Program-made: the position numbers and the translations under genes
Assembly: GCF_000196435.1 (NCBI RefSeq)
Contig: NC_010161.1
Coordinates: forward strand, 1,488,001 to 1,552,000
Length of the DNA stretch: 64,000 nucleotides
Source: Bartonella tribocorum CIP 105476
Lineage (GTDB): Bacteria; Pseudomonadota; Alphaproteobacteria; Rhizobiales; Rhizobiaceae
Direction: 5' to 3'
Shown: one piece after another, positions 54,496 through 63,393 of the stretch
How the letters are laid out: every line of letters starts with the position of its first letter
How positions within the stretch are numbered: the first letter of the stretch is position 1
The notes under the pieces: generated by a model
What the model was told of the DNA's origin: nothing
Seen by the model: only the letters and a program-made list of their open reading frames with translations
Databases searched by the model: none

Positions 54496-55439
54496 GTTTC
54501 TTAAAAGGACGGTTATTCTTATTTACTTTTGCCATTCTCGCATTGTTTTCCATAAGTTGGTTATTATCTAAGAATTTGGTGAGCAATATACCAGTCATGC
54601 ATGCGGTTGGACTGAGGTTGTTTGCTACTGCCGCCGCCTTATGGTTGATTGCACTATTGCGTGAGAAAGCTGTTTTCAGATCCCTACCATTACTTTCCAT
54701 GATCCCTCCTTTTTTCATTCTATCAGTGTTAGGATTCTCGCTGTACTTTGTATGCAGCTTTGGTGCATTAAAATCGCTCAAAGCCAGTGATTTAACCATG
54801 GTTCTCGCCACTATTCCAGGAATTACCTATATATTGGGGATATTGACGAATAGCCTTATGTTTTCATGGTTCAAGCTTATCGGTATGATCATTGTCAGTA
54901 TAGCTGCTATAGCATTCAATATAAACAGTGTAGAGGGGGAATATTACAGCCTCATAGGAATAGCTCTTGCTTTAACAGCAGCGCTTTCTTACTCTGCTTA
55001 TGGCTTATTGTCTAAACGTTATCTTAAAAATTTACCTTTGCTCACCTCACTGGCTTGGATCACGACAATTTCTGCAGCGTCATTTATGCCGTTATTCATT
55101 TTTGATCCTGCTCCAATCTTATATCTTAATTTAGAAGATATATTTAAGATTTTGATTTTAGGAACTATTTGCTCAGCACCAGTTTACGTTTTGTACCAAA
55201 AAGTTTTAGCTGAGGGAGGTGTATTATACGCCAACACTATTGGTGTATTATCTCCTTTTGCAGTCGTTGCATGTGAATGGATAATTGGCTCGAGCACCTC
55301 TCTCAATATTATCAAAATAATTGCTATGATGATGGCTGTTATAGGAATGACACTCTTATTTATAGATGCATCAAAGGTATCTGAATGGCAACAGAAACGT
55401 CGTGCTCAAAATTCCAAATTTAATGAGGAAACACAATGA
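54492..55439 (+). CDS. EamA/DMT-family exporter
   Basis: 315 residues with about ten transmembrane helices in two EamA repeats ('LFLFTFAILALFSISWLLSKNLVSNIPVMHAVGLRLFATAAALWLIALL', 'YSLIGIALALTAALSYSAYGLLSKRYLKNLPLLTSLAWITTISA'). It starts at a TTG that overlaps the previous stop by 4 nt, and overlaps the ligase gene by 4 nt. It probably exports the operon product or gives self-protection. Confidence 0.86.
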   Translation: MSFLKGRLFLFTFAILALFSISWLLSKNLVSNIPVMHAVGLRLFATAAALWLIALLREKAVFRSLPLLSMIPPFFILSVLGFSLYFVCSFGALKSLKASDLTMVLATIPGITYILGILTNSLMFSWFKLIGMIIVSIAAIAFNINSVEGEYYSLIGIALALTAALSYSAYGLLSKRYLKNLPLLTSLAWITTISAASFMPLFIFDPAPILYLNLEDIFKILILGTICSAPVYVLYQKVLAEGGVLYANTIGVLSPFAVVACEWIIGSSTSLNIIKIIAMMMAVIGMTLLFIDASKVSEWQQKRRAQNSKFNEETQ

Positions 55440-56701
55440 AAAAACTCGCGTTAGTTTGCCAACGCAATGCAAAACTACCATTTATATTTGAAGCTGCCAA
55501 GGCAGCTAATATCGAATTAGTAATGATCTATGATACCGCTGAAAGCGCTCCTACTCAACTCCCCGCAGCAGTAACTTCAACTTGGCAACTTCCTGTTTTT
55601 GATAAACCAGAAGCAGCTCTAGACACTTTTGCAATGGGAGTAAAAGAACGCAATATTGCTGGGGTTATGACCCTTCGTGAAGAAGCAATTCTATGGACAG
55701 CTTTGGCTTCAAAAAAAATCAACACTCCAAGTATTGAACCAGAAGTAGCAGCATTAACCAGAAACAAATATCTCATGCGTCAAGCTTTTTCTAAAGCAGG
55801 CTTAAGAACACCAAGATTTCTTTATATAGACAATCCAGAAGATCTATCACAAACACATGGCTTGGATTATCCGCTCGTTATTAAACCCGTCTCTGGATGG
55901 GCGAGTACAGGCGTAATGTTAGCTAAAAATTCCGCTGAACTTCCTGGCCTCATTAAAGCCGTATGGAATGTTCAGCATAAAGACATGGCACGTTTTAATG
56001 ATAAAAATAAACCTATAGGTTTAGTCGTAGAACAGTATTTGCCAGGAAAAGAATTTGTCGTAGAATGTTTTGTTGATACAGCAGGTGTGCATGTTTTAGC
56101 CGTTGGCGACAAAGGACAACCTGAAGGACCATGGTTTGAGGAAACAATTTATCGTCAACGCTGTGATAGAGATGATCCTTTAATTATTGCTTTATGTGAG
56201 GTTGCATGCTCGGGCGTTAAAGCTCTTGGTATAAACATGGGTGCTGCCCATGTAGAGCTACGTCTCGATGCTCATAATTTACCTTATATCATTGAGATCG
56301 GCGCTCGTATAGGTGGATCAGGTGTCTCCCATTTTATTGTGGAACAAGGAACAGGAGTTTCATTTGCAAAACTCTGTATGAAAGCAGCTTTAGCGGAACA
56401 AACCCCAGACCTTCCTGATATACTCCCAGCTAAAAAAGTGGCTGCAAATTACATTATTCCTCTTCATGGTTATGGACGCTTCTGCGGATTTTTAGGTTTA
56501 GAGAAGGTTGTACAGCATCCTCAAACCACCAAAACTATAATTTTCTTTGAACCTGATCATATTTCACCACCTCCACCAGCATTTGGTGGATATCCTGGTT
56601 TTATTTTCTCTGTTCATGCCTCAGATCAAGAAGCGCGCGATTACCATAAATGGCTTGATAATACCTTAAGCATCCTATGGAAACACCATGTTGATCAATA
56701 A
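55436..56701 (+). CDS. ATP-grasp ligase, BacD/L-amino-acid ligase-like
   Basis: 421 residues. N-terminal pre-ATP-grasp domain ('KKLALVCQRNAKLPFIFEAAKAANIELVMIYD'), then 'NKYLMRQAFSKAGLRTPRFLYI', 'YPLVIKPVSGWASTGVMLAKN' (ATP-binding Lys), 'LVVEQYLPGKEFVVECFVD' and the metal site 'AAHVELRLDAHNLPYIIEIGARIGGSGVSHF'. These match carboxylate-amine ligases that form dipeptides, such as BacD, rather than carbamoyl-phosphate or biotin carboxylases. It probably joins an amino acid to the product of the BacA-like step. It is last in the coupled operon. Confidence 0.86.
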   Translation: MKKLALVCQRNAKLPFIFEAAKAANIELVMIYDTAESAPTQLPAAVTSTWQLPVFDKPEAALDTFAMGVKERNIAGVMTLREEAILWTALASKKINTPSIEPEVAALTRNKYLMRQAFSKAGLRTPRFLYIDNPEDLSQTHGLDYPLVIKPVSGWASTGVMLAKNSAELPGLIKAVWNVQHKDMARFNDKNKPIGLVVEQYLPGKEFVVECFVDTAGVHVLAVGDKGQPEGPWFEETIYRQRCDRDDPLIIALCEVACSGVKALGINMGAAHVELRLDAHNLPYIIEIGARIGGSGVSHFIVEQGTGVSFAKLCMKAALAEQTPDLPDILPAKKVAANYIIPLHGYGRFCGFLGLEKVVQHPQTTKTIIFFEPDHISPPPPAFGGYPGFIFSVHASDQEARDYHKWLDNTLSILWKHHVDQ

Positions 56702-57562
56702 CCCTATAAAGATTCCACTCAATCTAAATTTTTATATAAATTTCATCGATACAGGAAAAATCACAAGGCGATTTCCTAAAATTTCGCAAACACCTTTTTA
56801 TTAAAGATGCATATTTCAAAAACAAAAGATTGAAAAAACTATAACCTATTTTTACAGCGCATTTTAATAGAAACTCTTCAATATTTCTATATTCGAAATA
56901 ATGACGACCTATAATCGATTTTTTCGACATAATCACCCTCTTATCTCCACATCTCAAAAGAGAAAAAAGACCTTACCAACCCCACTCTGATTTAAGAATT
57001 ATATTTTCATATCTATTTAACAGACAAGACAATGATCTTGTTCATATATTCGACAACAGCTGCTAGAATAATCTTTTTAAGAATTTATCTCGATTTAAAA
57101 ACTGGAAATGTTGAATTTGATAGTGATAATTCACCCACAACCCTGCACACTTTCCATCTAAAAAGAGAGGCATATACTCTCACATATTTTTAAGATATTC
57201 CTCACAGAATATAACGCAAAGCAGAAAAGTGCACTTCACAAAAAATACGAAATGGTGCATTTACGCATCATCCATCTTTGCTTAACAGCAAACGCCCTCA
57301 ATTAAAAATCAATACCTTCCTGCCTTTCTTAATGCCCCCGTCAAACGACGGTATTTTACAGTATATAGGACAACAATGCTGCTATTAAAAAACTGACGAC
57401 GAATGCATCTCATATCTTGGTAAAACAACACAAACAGATTTAGAGTTTCACTGACACATTCTTTTCAAAGCATTTGAGTCCCTTATCAATGAAACAAAAA
57501 ATTCAAAACAACGTGATCCTTTTATATTTATCAAAACACATGGATTATTTTAAAAAAAATTA
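56702..57562. other. Spacer with second copy of ~360-bp repeat
   Basis: No firm gene. A 77-codon minus-strand frame at 56724-56957 (inner start 'MSKKSIIGRHYFEYRNIEEF') has no clear ribosome site and is left uncalled. Repeat copy 2 is at 56968-57327. Confidence 0.55.
56968..57327. repeat. Diverged ~360-bp direct repeat, copy 2
   Basis: Same ordered blocks as 52098-52470, in the same orientation. Together the copies bracket the four-gene operon. Confidence 0.7.
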
Positions 57563-60316
57563 TTAAAAATGATAACGTAATCCACCAGAAAAACGCACGC
57601 CAGAAAAACCTGCCTTGGTTAGCTTATGCTGATAGCTAAGATCACTGTAAAGTGTAACTTTAGAGGAAAATTGTGCATTAATACCCAAACCTGTTTCTAA
57701 AGAAGAACCAAAAGCACCTAACTGGAAAACATCTTTTAGATGAACAAATTGTTTTTCACCAAAACGATGTGCAAAATGAATATTGCCCTTAAAGAAAATG
57801 ATATGATCCTTTTCAGATGCTGTAAATATTTTACTTAAATATCCTCCAATACGCATCAACCACTGATCCCCTTTTTTCATCTCAACATCAAATCCATCAA
57901 TATCACGAAACTTATCAAATTGAAGGTGTTGATAAATAAGCTGAATCTGCGGATCAAAAATAAGACCTTCATGTCCTGTCATAAACGCTTTACCAGCAGA
58001 CAACGAAACATTCAGAGGATTTGCTTTTAATGTCGCCGTCTTACCCCAAGCATACGTAAGCACATCACCTTTCAAAAAACCATAAGATAAAAGACCGTCT
58101 ACATAAAAACCAGTATTGTGTTCCACACTACCGTATGCCGTAAATAACCATTTATTAAACGGACTCTTTTGACTTTGTTTTACGTTACGAGGTTGTAAGG
58201 AAAGCTTCCCATAACTTCCCATCATTCCAAAAGATATCGTACTATATGCCCTCTCTATCGTTTTGAGTAAGATGTCTGTTTCTATAGCGTTATAATCAAC
58301 ATGACCATCGTAGCCATATTCAAGAGCAGAAAGATCTGAAACATACCGAGAACTCCCACCATAACCATAAACAGATAAAGCAAAATTTCCTTCAACTTTT
58401 AATAATTTACGAGAAATAGACCGCGTCGTTTGCAACTTCTTTTGTTGATTATTAATATCCATAATCCCCACATGAAACAAAGCATTTTGTAACAGAAGAT
58501 AGGTCGGAACTTGTGGGACAACTTCCCTAATCTTTAGCTCAGAATGAGGAATAACAGACATCCCTAAAGCAGGCTGAATATACTTACTTTCAAGGCGAAA
58601 ATCCCAAAAATCTCCCTCTCCTTCAACCAATCTTTGAGAAGTTTTTGCTGGTCCAAGAGAAGAAGCTGGACCATAGCCATTAAGATAATATTGGTAAGGC
58701 AAACCCTCTAAGGCAATATAAGCACGATTTAACTGAAAAGAATCCTCTGCCGCTTTTCCAGAAACCTGAATAAGTGAAATACTATGAGCATTTTCATCCG
58801 TTGCTATCTCCTCCTGTTTTCCTACAACAAATTGCACATAAACTGTCGTTTTTCCAGAAACATTACCGTGTATCAAAAGTCGATCAGTCTTTTTATTATC
58901 GAGCAAACCATCACTCTTGAGATGTGTATTGAGATAAATATCCGCCTTATCTTGCGCATTATAAACTTCTTTTTCTCCCTTCCCAATATAAAGTGTCTGA
59001 TACTCGTGAAACATTGGGGAGGCAAAAGCAATAAAACTATCAGAAAGTTTTACAAATGAAATAAACGAACTTGTCCGATTTGCAGCGTGCGAATCTGTTT
59101 TTCTTCTTCCTGTCAAAAACCACTTTGATCCTTTTGTCAAATAAAGCTCAGCAATAGAATTATCATCAACACGAGTCCCCCCTATCAATGAAGAAGAATC
59201 TGCCAAAATCGCTACAGTCCCCCCTTTTTCAGCTGTTAACAATAAATCACCGGAAATTTTTGTGCCTTCTGTTACTCCAATATAACTCCGACTGTTATGA
59301 CTATGAATAGCTGTTCCAGCTGGAACCTCAAAAACGGTCCTTTTCAAAAAAACAAGTCCCTGTTCGAACGCATTATTCTCTCCTCCCATTTCAAAATGCA
59401 TACCATGCTTGTTTCCTATTGCCTTAATGGTTGAATCTTCAATATTAACCCGCGAAATTAAAATATTTCCTTTCCAACCGTCCCCAGATTGTGTGTTAAA
59501 ATCTTGTCCAACAGTTAAAACATGAACATCCGTAGAAATAATATTCGTATTTTTTAAATAAATAGAACCCTGCTGTTTTACATTGAAAACTGTATGTGCA
59601 ATTTTTTCATTTGTATTTTCTCTATCTTCTGTTTTTTGATGTTTTGAAGTAATGGTAACATTATCTAAAGTTGCACGCCCCCCTCTCCCCACATAAAGAG
59701 CAGCGGCATCATTCACATCAATAAATCCTCCTTTCATCTGAATATCCGCATCAGCACTAACGAAAAGAGCACTCTCTTGACCAAGACCCTGCCCCTCCAC
59801 TTTAACTTTTGTATTCGTTAACGTAACAGATGCTCCTACTTTCTCTGCATAAGCAGCGACCTGAGACGCTTCAATCGTTCCACGATTGACCTCAATCATT
59901 CCACGATCAGCTTTAAGACCTATTGATACATTTTTAAAAGCTGAATCGCTCAAGACAATTTTTCCCCCTTGCGATACAACAGCACCATAAAGATCCTCTA
60001 TACCCGCAATACCTTCAACCTCTATACGCATTGCCTGAATAACTGTATTTGGCTTCTGCACTCCTATAGCAGCAAGCAAAGTGAGAGAACTCCCCTTTTC
60101 ATTCTTTGGTTTAACAGGTGTCGTGAACTTATATATTTTATCACTAATTGTATGCTTTGTACCATCACTGCATTCATAAGGTAATTTTTTTTCATCACAT
60201 GACAGTGATACAAATGAGCGAGAATGCGCCTCAATATTTATGTTTAACAAAAAAGAAAAAATAGCTGCTGTAAAAACGCACGAGTACAAGCGATTATTAG
60301 ATATCTTGATTACCAT
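57563..60316 (-). CDS. Autotransporter of the Iba/Cfa-like type
   Basis: 917 residues. Signal peptide ('MVIKISNNRLYSCVFTAAIFSFLLNINIEAHS'), a passenger (to ~620) built of parallel-beta-helix turns ('GAVVSQGGKIVLSDSAFKNVSIGLKADRGMIEVNRGTIEASQ'), a linker ('QPALGMSVIPHSELKIREVVPQVPTYLLLQNALFHVGIMD') and a C-terminal beta-barrel (~640-917) ending 'GVRFSGGLRYHF', the required terminal Phe. Classical type V secretion places the passenger on the cell surface. Bartonella has arrays of inducible autotransporters with this plan. The substrate or receptor is unknown. Confidence 0.9.
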   Translation of the reverse strand: MVIKISNNRLYSCVFTAAIFSFLLNINIEAHSRSFVSLSCDEKKLPYECSDGTKHTISDKIYKFTTPVKPKNEKGSSLTLLAAIGVQKPNTVIQAMRIEVEGIAGIEDLYGAVVSQGGKIVLSDSAFKNVSIGLKADRGMIEVNRGTIEASQVAAYAEKVGASVTLTNTKVKVEGQGLGQESALFVSADADIQMKGGFIDVNDAAALYVGRGGRATLDNVTITSKHQKTEDRENTNEKIAHTVFNVKQQGSIYLKNTNIISTDVHVLTVGQDFNTQSGDGWKGNILISRVNIEDSTIKAIGNKHGMHFEMGGENNAFEQGLVFLKRTVFEVPAGTAIHSHNSRSYIGVTEGTKISGDLLLTAEKGGTVAILADSSSLIGGTRVDDNSIAELYLTKGSKWFLTGRRKTDSHAANRTSSFISFVKLSDSFIAFASPMFHEYQTLYIGKGEKEVYNAQDKADIYLNTHLKSDGLLDNKKTDRLLIHGNVSGKTTVYVQFVVGKQEEIATDENAHSISLIQVSGKAAEDSFQLNRAYIALEGLPYQYYLNGYGPASSLGPAKTSQRLVEGEGDFWDFRLESKYIQPALGMSVIPHSELKIREVVPQVPTYLLLQNALFHVGIMDINNQQKKLQTTRSISRKLLKVEGNFALSVYGYGGSSRYVSDLSALEYGYDGHVDYNAIETDILLKTIERAYSTISFGMMGSYGKLSLQPRNVKQSQKSPFNKWLFTAYGSVEHNTGFYVDGLLSYGFLKGDVLTYAWGKTATLKANPLNVSLSAGKAFMTGHEGLIFDPQIQLIYQHLQFDKFRDIDGFDVEMKKGDQWLMRIGGYLSKIFTASEKDHIIFFKGNIHFAHRFGEKQFVHLKDVFQLGAFGSSLETGLGINAQFSSKVTLYSDLSYQHKLTKAGFSGVRFSGGLRYHF

Positions 60317-61621
60317 TGCTTTTCAAAACTTTCTTTTTTCAACAAAAACAAAAAATGCTGGCAAAACAATAAACTGCAAAATTAAATACAATAAGAATAA
60401 AATAAAAAGCTATTTTATTATTTTTCTGACAAATGACAGCACTTCATAATAGGTTTTGTATTTTATGTAAAGAAAGAACAAAAAATTTAAAAATATCATT
60501 GAGGATGACGATCCCTTTAAAGATTCATCCCCTAAAACGCTGAGAGTTATAGCACAAAGCGCTAGAAAACCAATCCCTCCAAAAATGCGAAAAAATGTGA
60601 ATTTTGAGGAGATATAATATTCAACTTATCTCATTTCTCAAAAATAAAAATAAAACAAAATGATAATAATTTTAAAGATTCAAATGATCAAAATATGTTA
60701 ATAAAAATATCATACAATGAGATACAGTAAAATCTATAACCACATCATTTCTTCAACCACAACAAAAAACCAAAGAAACGCTCACTGGGATATAAGCGAA
60801 TGTACACAATTTCTAAATTAAAGTTGCCAGTTATCTAGCACAAAATTGAATAAACAAACAAAACTTCTTTTAATACCTATCATCAATGATGTGAATGAAT
60901 CAATTGCAGCTTTGTCATCAGGTTTTGCATAATTTGATAGCAGGTTTTGCATCAATTTATTTTTTTTGAAGGGTTTTAAAAGGGGTTCTCAAAGGATTTT
61001 CAAAGATCTTTCAAAGCCTTTTCTCATTTTTTCTACAAAATCGCAATTTTTACCATTTTCCGCGTTTTTTTTTCCAATTTTAGGTATCAAAATCTATTTT
61101 GATAAAACGTGCATTTAATGGTAAAAATTGTACATAAAAACAAAAAATTACCACCTATTCCTAACTAATCCTACCTATTCCCACTTAATGCCAAACCTAC
61201 AGTCAAACTACATCAATGAAATACTTTAGAAGATATCATCTAAAAACAGATCATAAAATGAAAAGCTATTTACATCAAAACCACTTGCATGACATTTTGA
61301 ATTTTCAGATAAAAACTAAAATACAGTGAAACACTCACTATCCTGAAATTGAAAAGCATCAAAATAAAATTTCATAAAAATCTGTTCTATGAAAGCAATC
61401 TGCTTCTTATCGTTAAAGCAGATACTTTAGTTAAGCTATTTGGATCCCCTTTTTACATTGAATAAATCTCTAAACATTCCCCAATATCATCATCTGGCAA
61501 TAACATCACTAGCACTCTCAGAACTGATAGATATCACTATACCAGGAGGGAAAAGAACTATATTTCTCTCCCTTTCCTCCATAATATTTTTCATTCAATT
61601 ATTGCTTTCAAGATGAATATT
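60317..61621. other. 1.3-kb gene-free region with orphan prophage end
   Basis: No gene seen. It holds the orphan left-end-like sequence at 60975-61212, and a short direct repeat CAGGTTTTGCAT (about 60917 and 60945). The rest is AT-rich and unexplained. Confidence 0.6.
60975..61212. repeat. Orphan Mu-like prophage end
   Basis: Aligned with 32654-32888 along its length, same orientation, ending in ...CAAACTACA. TCAAAG motifs at 60989, 61000 and 61011 keep the exact 11-bp phasing. No phage gene lies next to it, so it looks like the scar of a lost or deleted relative. Confidence 0.75.
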
Positions 61622-62071
61622 TCATTTTTTCAAAGCTTTTTTTATTTTCTGGCGTTTTCTATCATTCTCAAGACGTAACATCAAATCTCGCTCTTGTTTG
61701 GTCGAATTGGTTACACCAAAAGTATCATTGTCCATAACCTGCTGATACCCTGCTACCATTAAGTTGACTAAAAATGAATCACTTCGTGGCGCTAATGAAA
61801 AATAGATTCCCTTTGAATCTTGTAATTTGTACCTATAACCTGCTTGAGTCATGCATTCATAAACTGCTGCAAACTCACTTACACGCGAATCCATACTTTC
61901 AGAAGAAGCATAGATCGGTTTCCAGCCACATTTTGACAGTGCTTGTTGGACCACAGACTTATCAACACCAGGCTTTTCCCATAATTCCAAGGTCGATGGG
62001 GGAGGTTTGCTAATACACCCAGCAGAGCTTAATAAAATGATAGAACTCAATAATTTCAATATTCTTTGCAT
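61622..62071 (-). CDS. Chimeric lipoprotein: immunity-like N-terminus joined to an exoprotein fragment
   Basis: 149 residues from the ATG at 62071, preceded by GGAGG. Lipoprotein signal 'LKLLSSIILLSSAGC', then the shared motif 'LELWEKPGVDKSVVQQALSKCGW' and 'YECMTQAGYRYK'. From about residue 90, 'YFSLAPRSDSFLVNLMVAGYQQVMDNDTFGVTNSTKQERDLMLR' matches the exoprotein end at 63390-64000 ('ISELLVAGYQKFLENNFWGLTNSTQEAKDLMSR'), then a Lys-rich end. It appears to be a fusion made by recombination between toxin-like and lipoprotein genes. Whether it is functional is unknown. Confidence 0.78.
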   Translation of the reverse strand: MQRILKLLSSIILLSSAGCISKPPPSTLELWEKPGVDKSVVQQALSKCGWKPIYASSESMDSRVSEFAAVYECMTQAGYRYKLQDSKGIYFSLAPRSDSFLVNLMVAGYQQVMDNDTFGVTNSTKQERDLMLRLENDRKRQKIKKALKK

Positions 62072-62217
62072 CTCCCCCTCCTTCAATATCTACGATAGAA
62101 AGACTGATAAGTCCTCTCACATGCAAGATAACCCTCGTTAGCACATAGACATCGAAGAAACAATCCCCCCTGCAAAAACAAGAATGTAAGGATTTTTGAT
62201 TACAGCAGCTTCAACAC

Positions 62218-62619
62218 CTAAGGCTGACATTCAGGTTGTTCTTTGTGCTCTTCACAATGAGGACTATTCAAGCGCCTCTCTACATTTCGCTGAGGAATAA
62301 CAGCATCAGGCTGACAAATCGGAAGATTCTCATATTTCTCACACCACTTCACCCTTCCCAATTTATCCTGAAAACCTGCTTGTATCATGCATGTATTCAC
62401 AGACTCCTCTGCATTGAATTTCTCATCTGTACTTTTTTCTGTATCAAGACGACCATCAAGATGTTGCATTCCGCATTCCAACAGAGCTTTTTTGACCTCA
62501 AGTTGATCCGCACCGGACTTTTCCCATGTATCTACAGCTGTTCGAGAAGGCTGCTCTGGGTAACATCCAGCAATAACAAATAGGGCTATCCCGCTTAATA
62601 ATTTTAAAATCTGCTTCAT
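62218..62619 (-). CDS. Small lipoprotein, candidate immunity protein, paralogue 2
   Basis: 133 residues from the ATG at 62619 with an AGGA site. Lipobox 'IALFVIAGC', then 'DTWEKSGADQLEVKKALLECGM', 'VNTCMIQAGFQDK' and the Cys-rich C-terminus 'LPICQPDAVIPQRNVERRLNSPHCEEHKEQPEC'. Its close relative is the neighbouring gene at 62986. The flanking 3' sequences are also alike, so the unit seems tandemly duplicated. Its cognate exoprotein fragment is absent, making it an orphan. Confidence 0.8.
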   Translation of the reverse strand: MKQILKLLSGIALFVIAGCYPEQPSRTAVDTWEKSGADQLEVKKALLECGMQHLDGRLDTEKSTDEKFNAEESVNTCMIQAGFQDKLGRVKWCEKYENLPICQPDAVIPQRNVERRLNSPHCEEHKEQPECQP

Positions 62620-62985
62620 TTTCCTATCCTTAAATAATTTTGATAACACGAAACAATCTATAAATTATTTTACATGCTGTTTTTTCATTTCCAAAACAAT
62701 GATGGACATTATCAATCTTTATATCATTTATCTTTTTCCGATGATTATGCCATTTGGTACTGTATCAAAAATACAGCAAAATTACTACTAAAATCATATT
62801 CTATCAATGTTATGCTTATAATTATTCTCAATATTTTGATTACAATTGAAATAGATATTTTTATAAATTTTTGCGCCTACATTGCCCCATAGATAAATAG
62901 CGTTGAGATAATTGGATGAAGAAAACAATCCCCCACAGGCATGAAAACACATGAATGTGGGGATTGTTTCCATCAACAGTAAAAT
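62620..62985. other. Spacer between lipoprotein genes with strong hairpin
   Basis: Only the hairpin at 62921-62970 is recognised. The corresponding place after the next gene (near 62150) has a decayed version of it (GAAACAATCCCCCC). Confidence 0.6.
62921..62970 (-). terminator. Terminator-like hairpin after lipoprotein gene
   Basis: GAAAACAATCCCCCACA pairs with TGTGGGGATTGTTTC across an 18-nt loop. It ends the exoprotein-lipoprotein transcript 16 nt after the stop. Confidence 0.7.
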
Positions 62986-63393
62986 TTAAGGATAGCATTC
63001 ATATTGTTCTGGATGCTTTTTACAAAAAGGGCTGTTTAAGCGCTTCTTGACACTTCTCTGTGGAACAACAGCCCCTGGTCGACAAATCGGAAGGTTTTCG
63101 GCTTTATGATTTACACACCAAGTCCCCCCTCCCACATCATATTTATCATGAAAACCAGCTTGAATCATACAAGCTTCTATGGTTGCCCATGCATTGTTGC
63201 TTAAATTTCTGTTTTCTGGAAATACATCATAAGGAGCTGGCATGCCACATTCTAACAAGGCTTTTTTTACCTCAAGCCGATCTGCTCCTGTTTTCTCCCA
63301 CACAGTGAAGTATCCTGCAGGAGGTTTATTAAACTGGCATCCCATTATAACTAATAAAGCTATGCAACTCAATAATTTAAAGATGTGTTTCAT
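62986..63393 (-). CDS. Small lipoprotein, candidate cognate immunity protein
   Basis: 135 residues from the ATG at 63393, with AAGGAGG 6 nt upstream. The ATG overlaps the exoprotein stop (ATGA), so the two are translationally coupled. Lipobox 'LLVIMGC', then 'FTVWEKTGADRLEVKKALLECGM', 'IEACMIQAGFHDK' and 'LPICRPGAVVPQRSVKKRLNSPFCKKHPEQYEC'. Position right after a variable toxin-like C-terminus fits an immunity role at the membrane. This is inference from the layout; the family has no known function to my knowledge. Confidence 0.82.
   Translation of the reverse strand: MKHIFKLLSCIALLVIMGCQFNKPPAGYFTVWEKTGADRLEVKKALLECGMPAPYDVFPENRNLSNNAWATIEACMIQAGFHDKYDVGGGTWCVNHKAENLPICRPGAVVPQRSVKKRLNSPFCKKHPEQYECYP

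Noticed and set aside
56724-56957. 77-residue minus-strand frame
   Set aside because: No ribosome site, no recognised features, and AT-rich context; could be chance.
62674-62892. 72-residue hydrophobic plus-strand frame
   Set aside because: AT-rich stretch in a lipoprotein gene spacer without a ribosome site.
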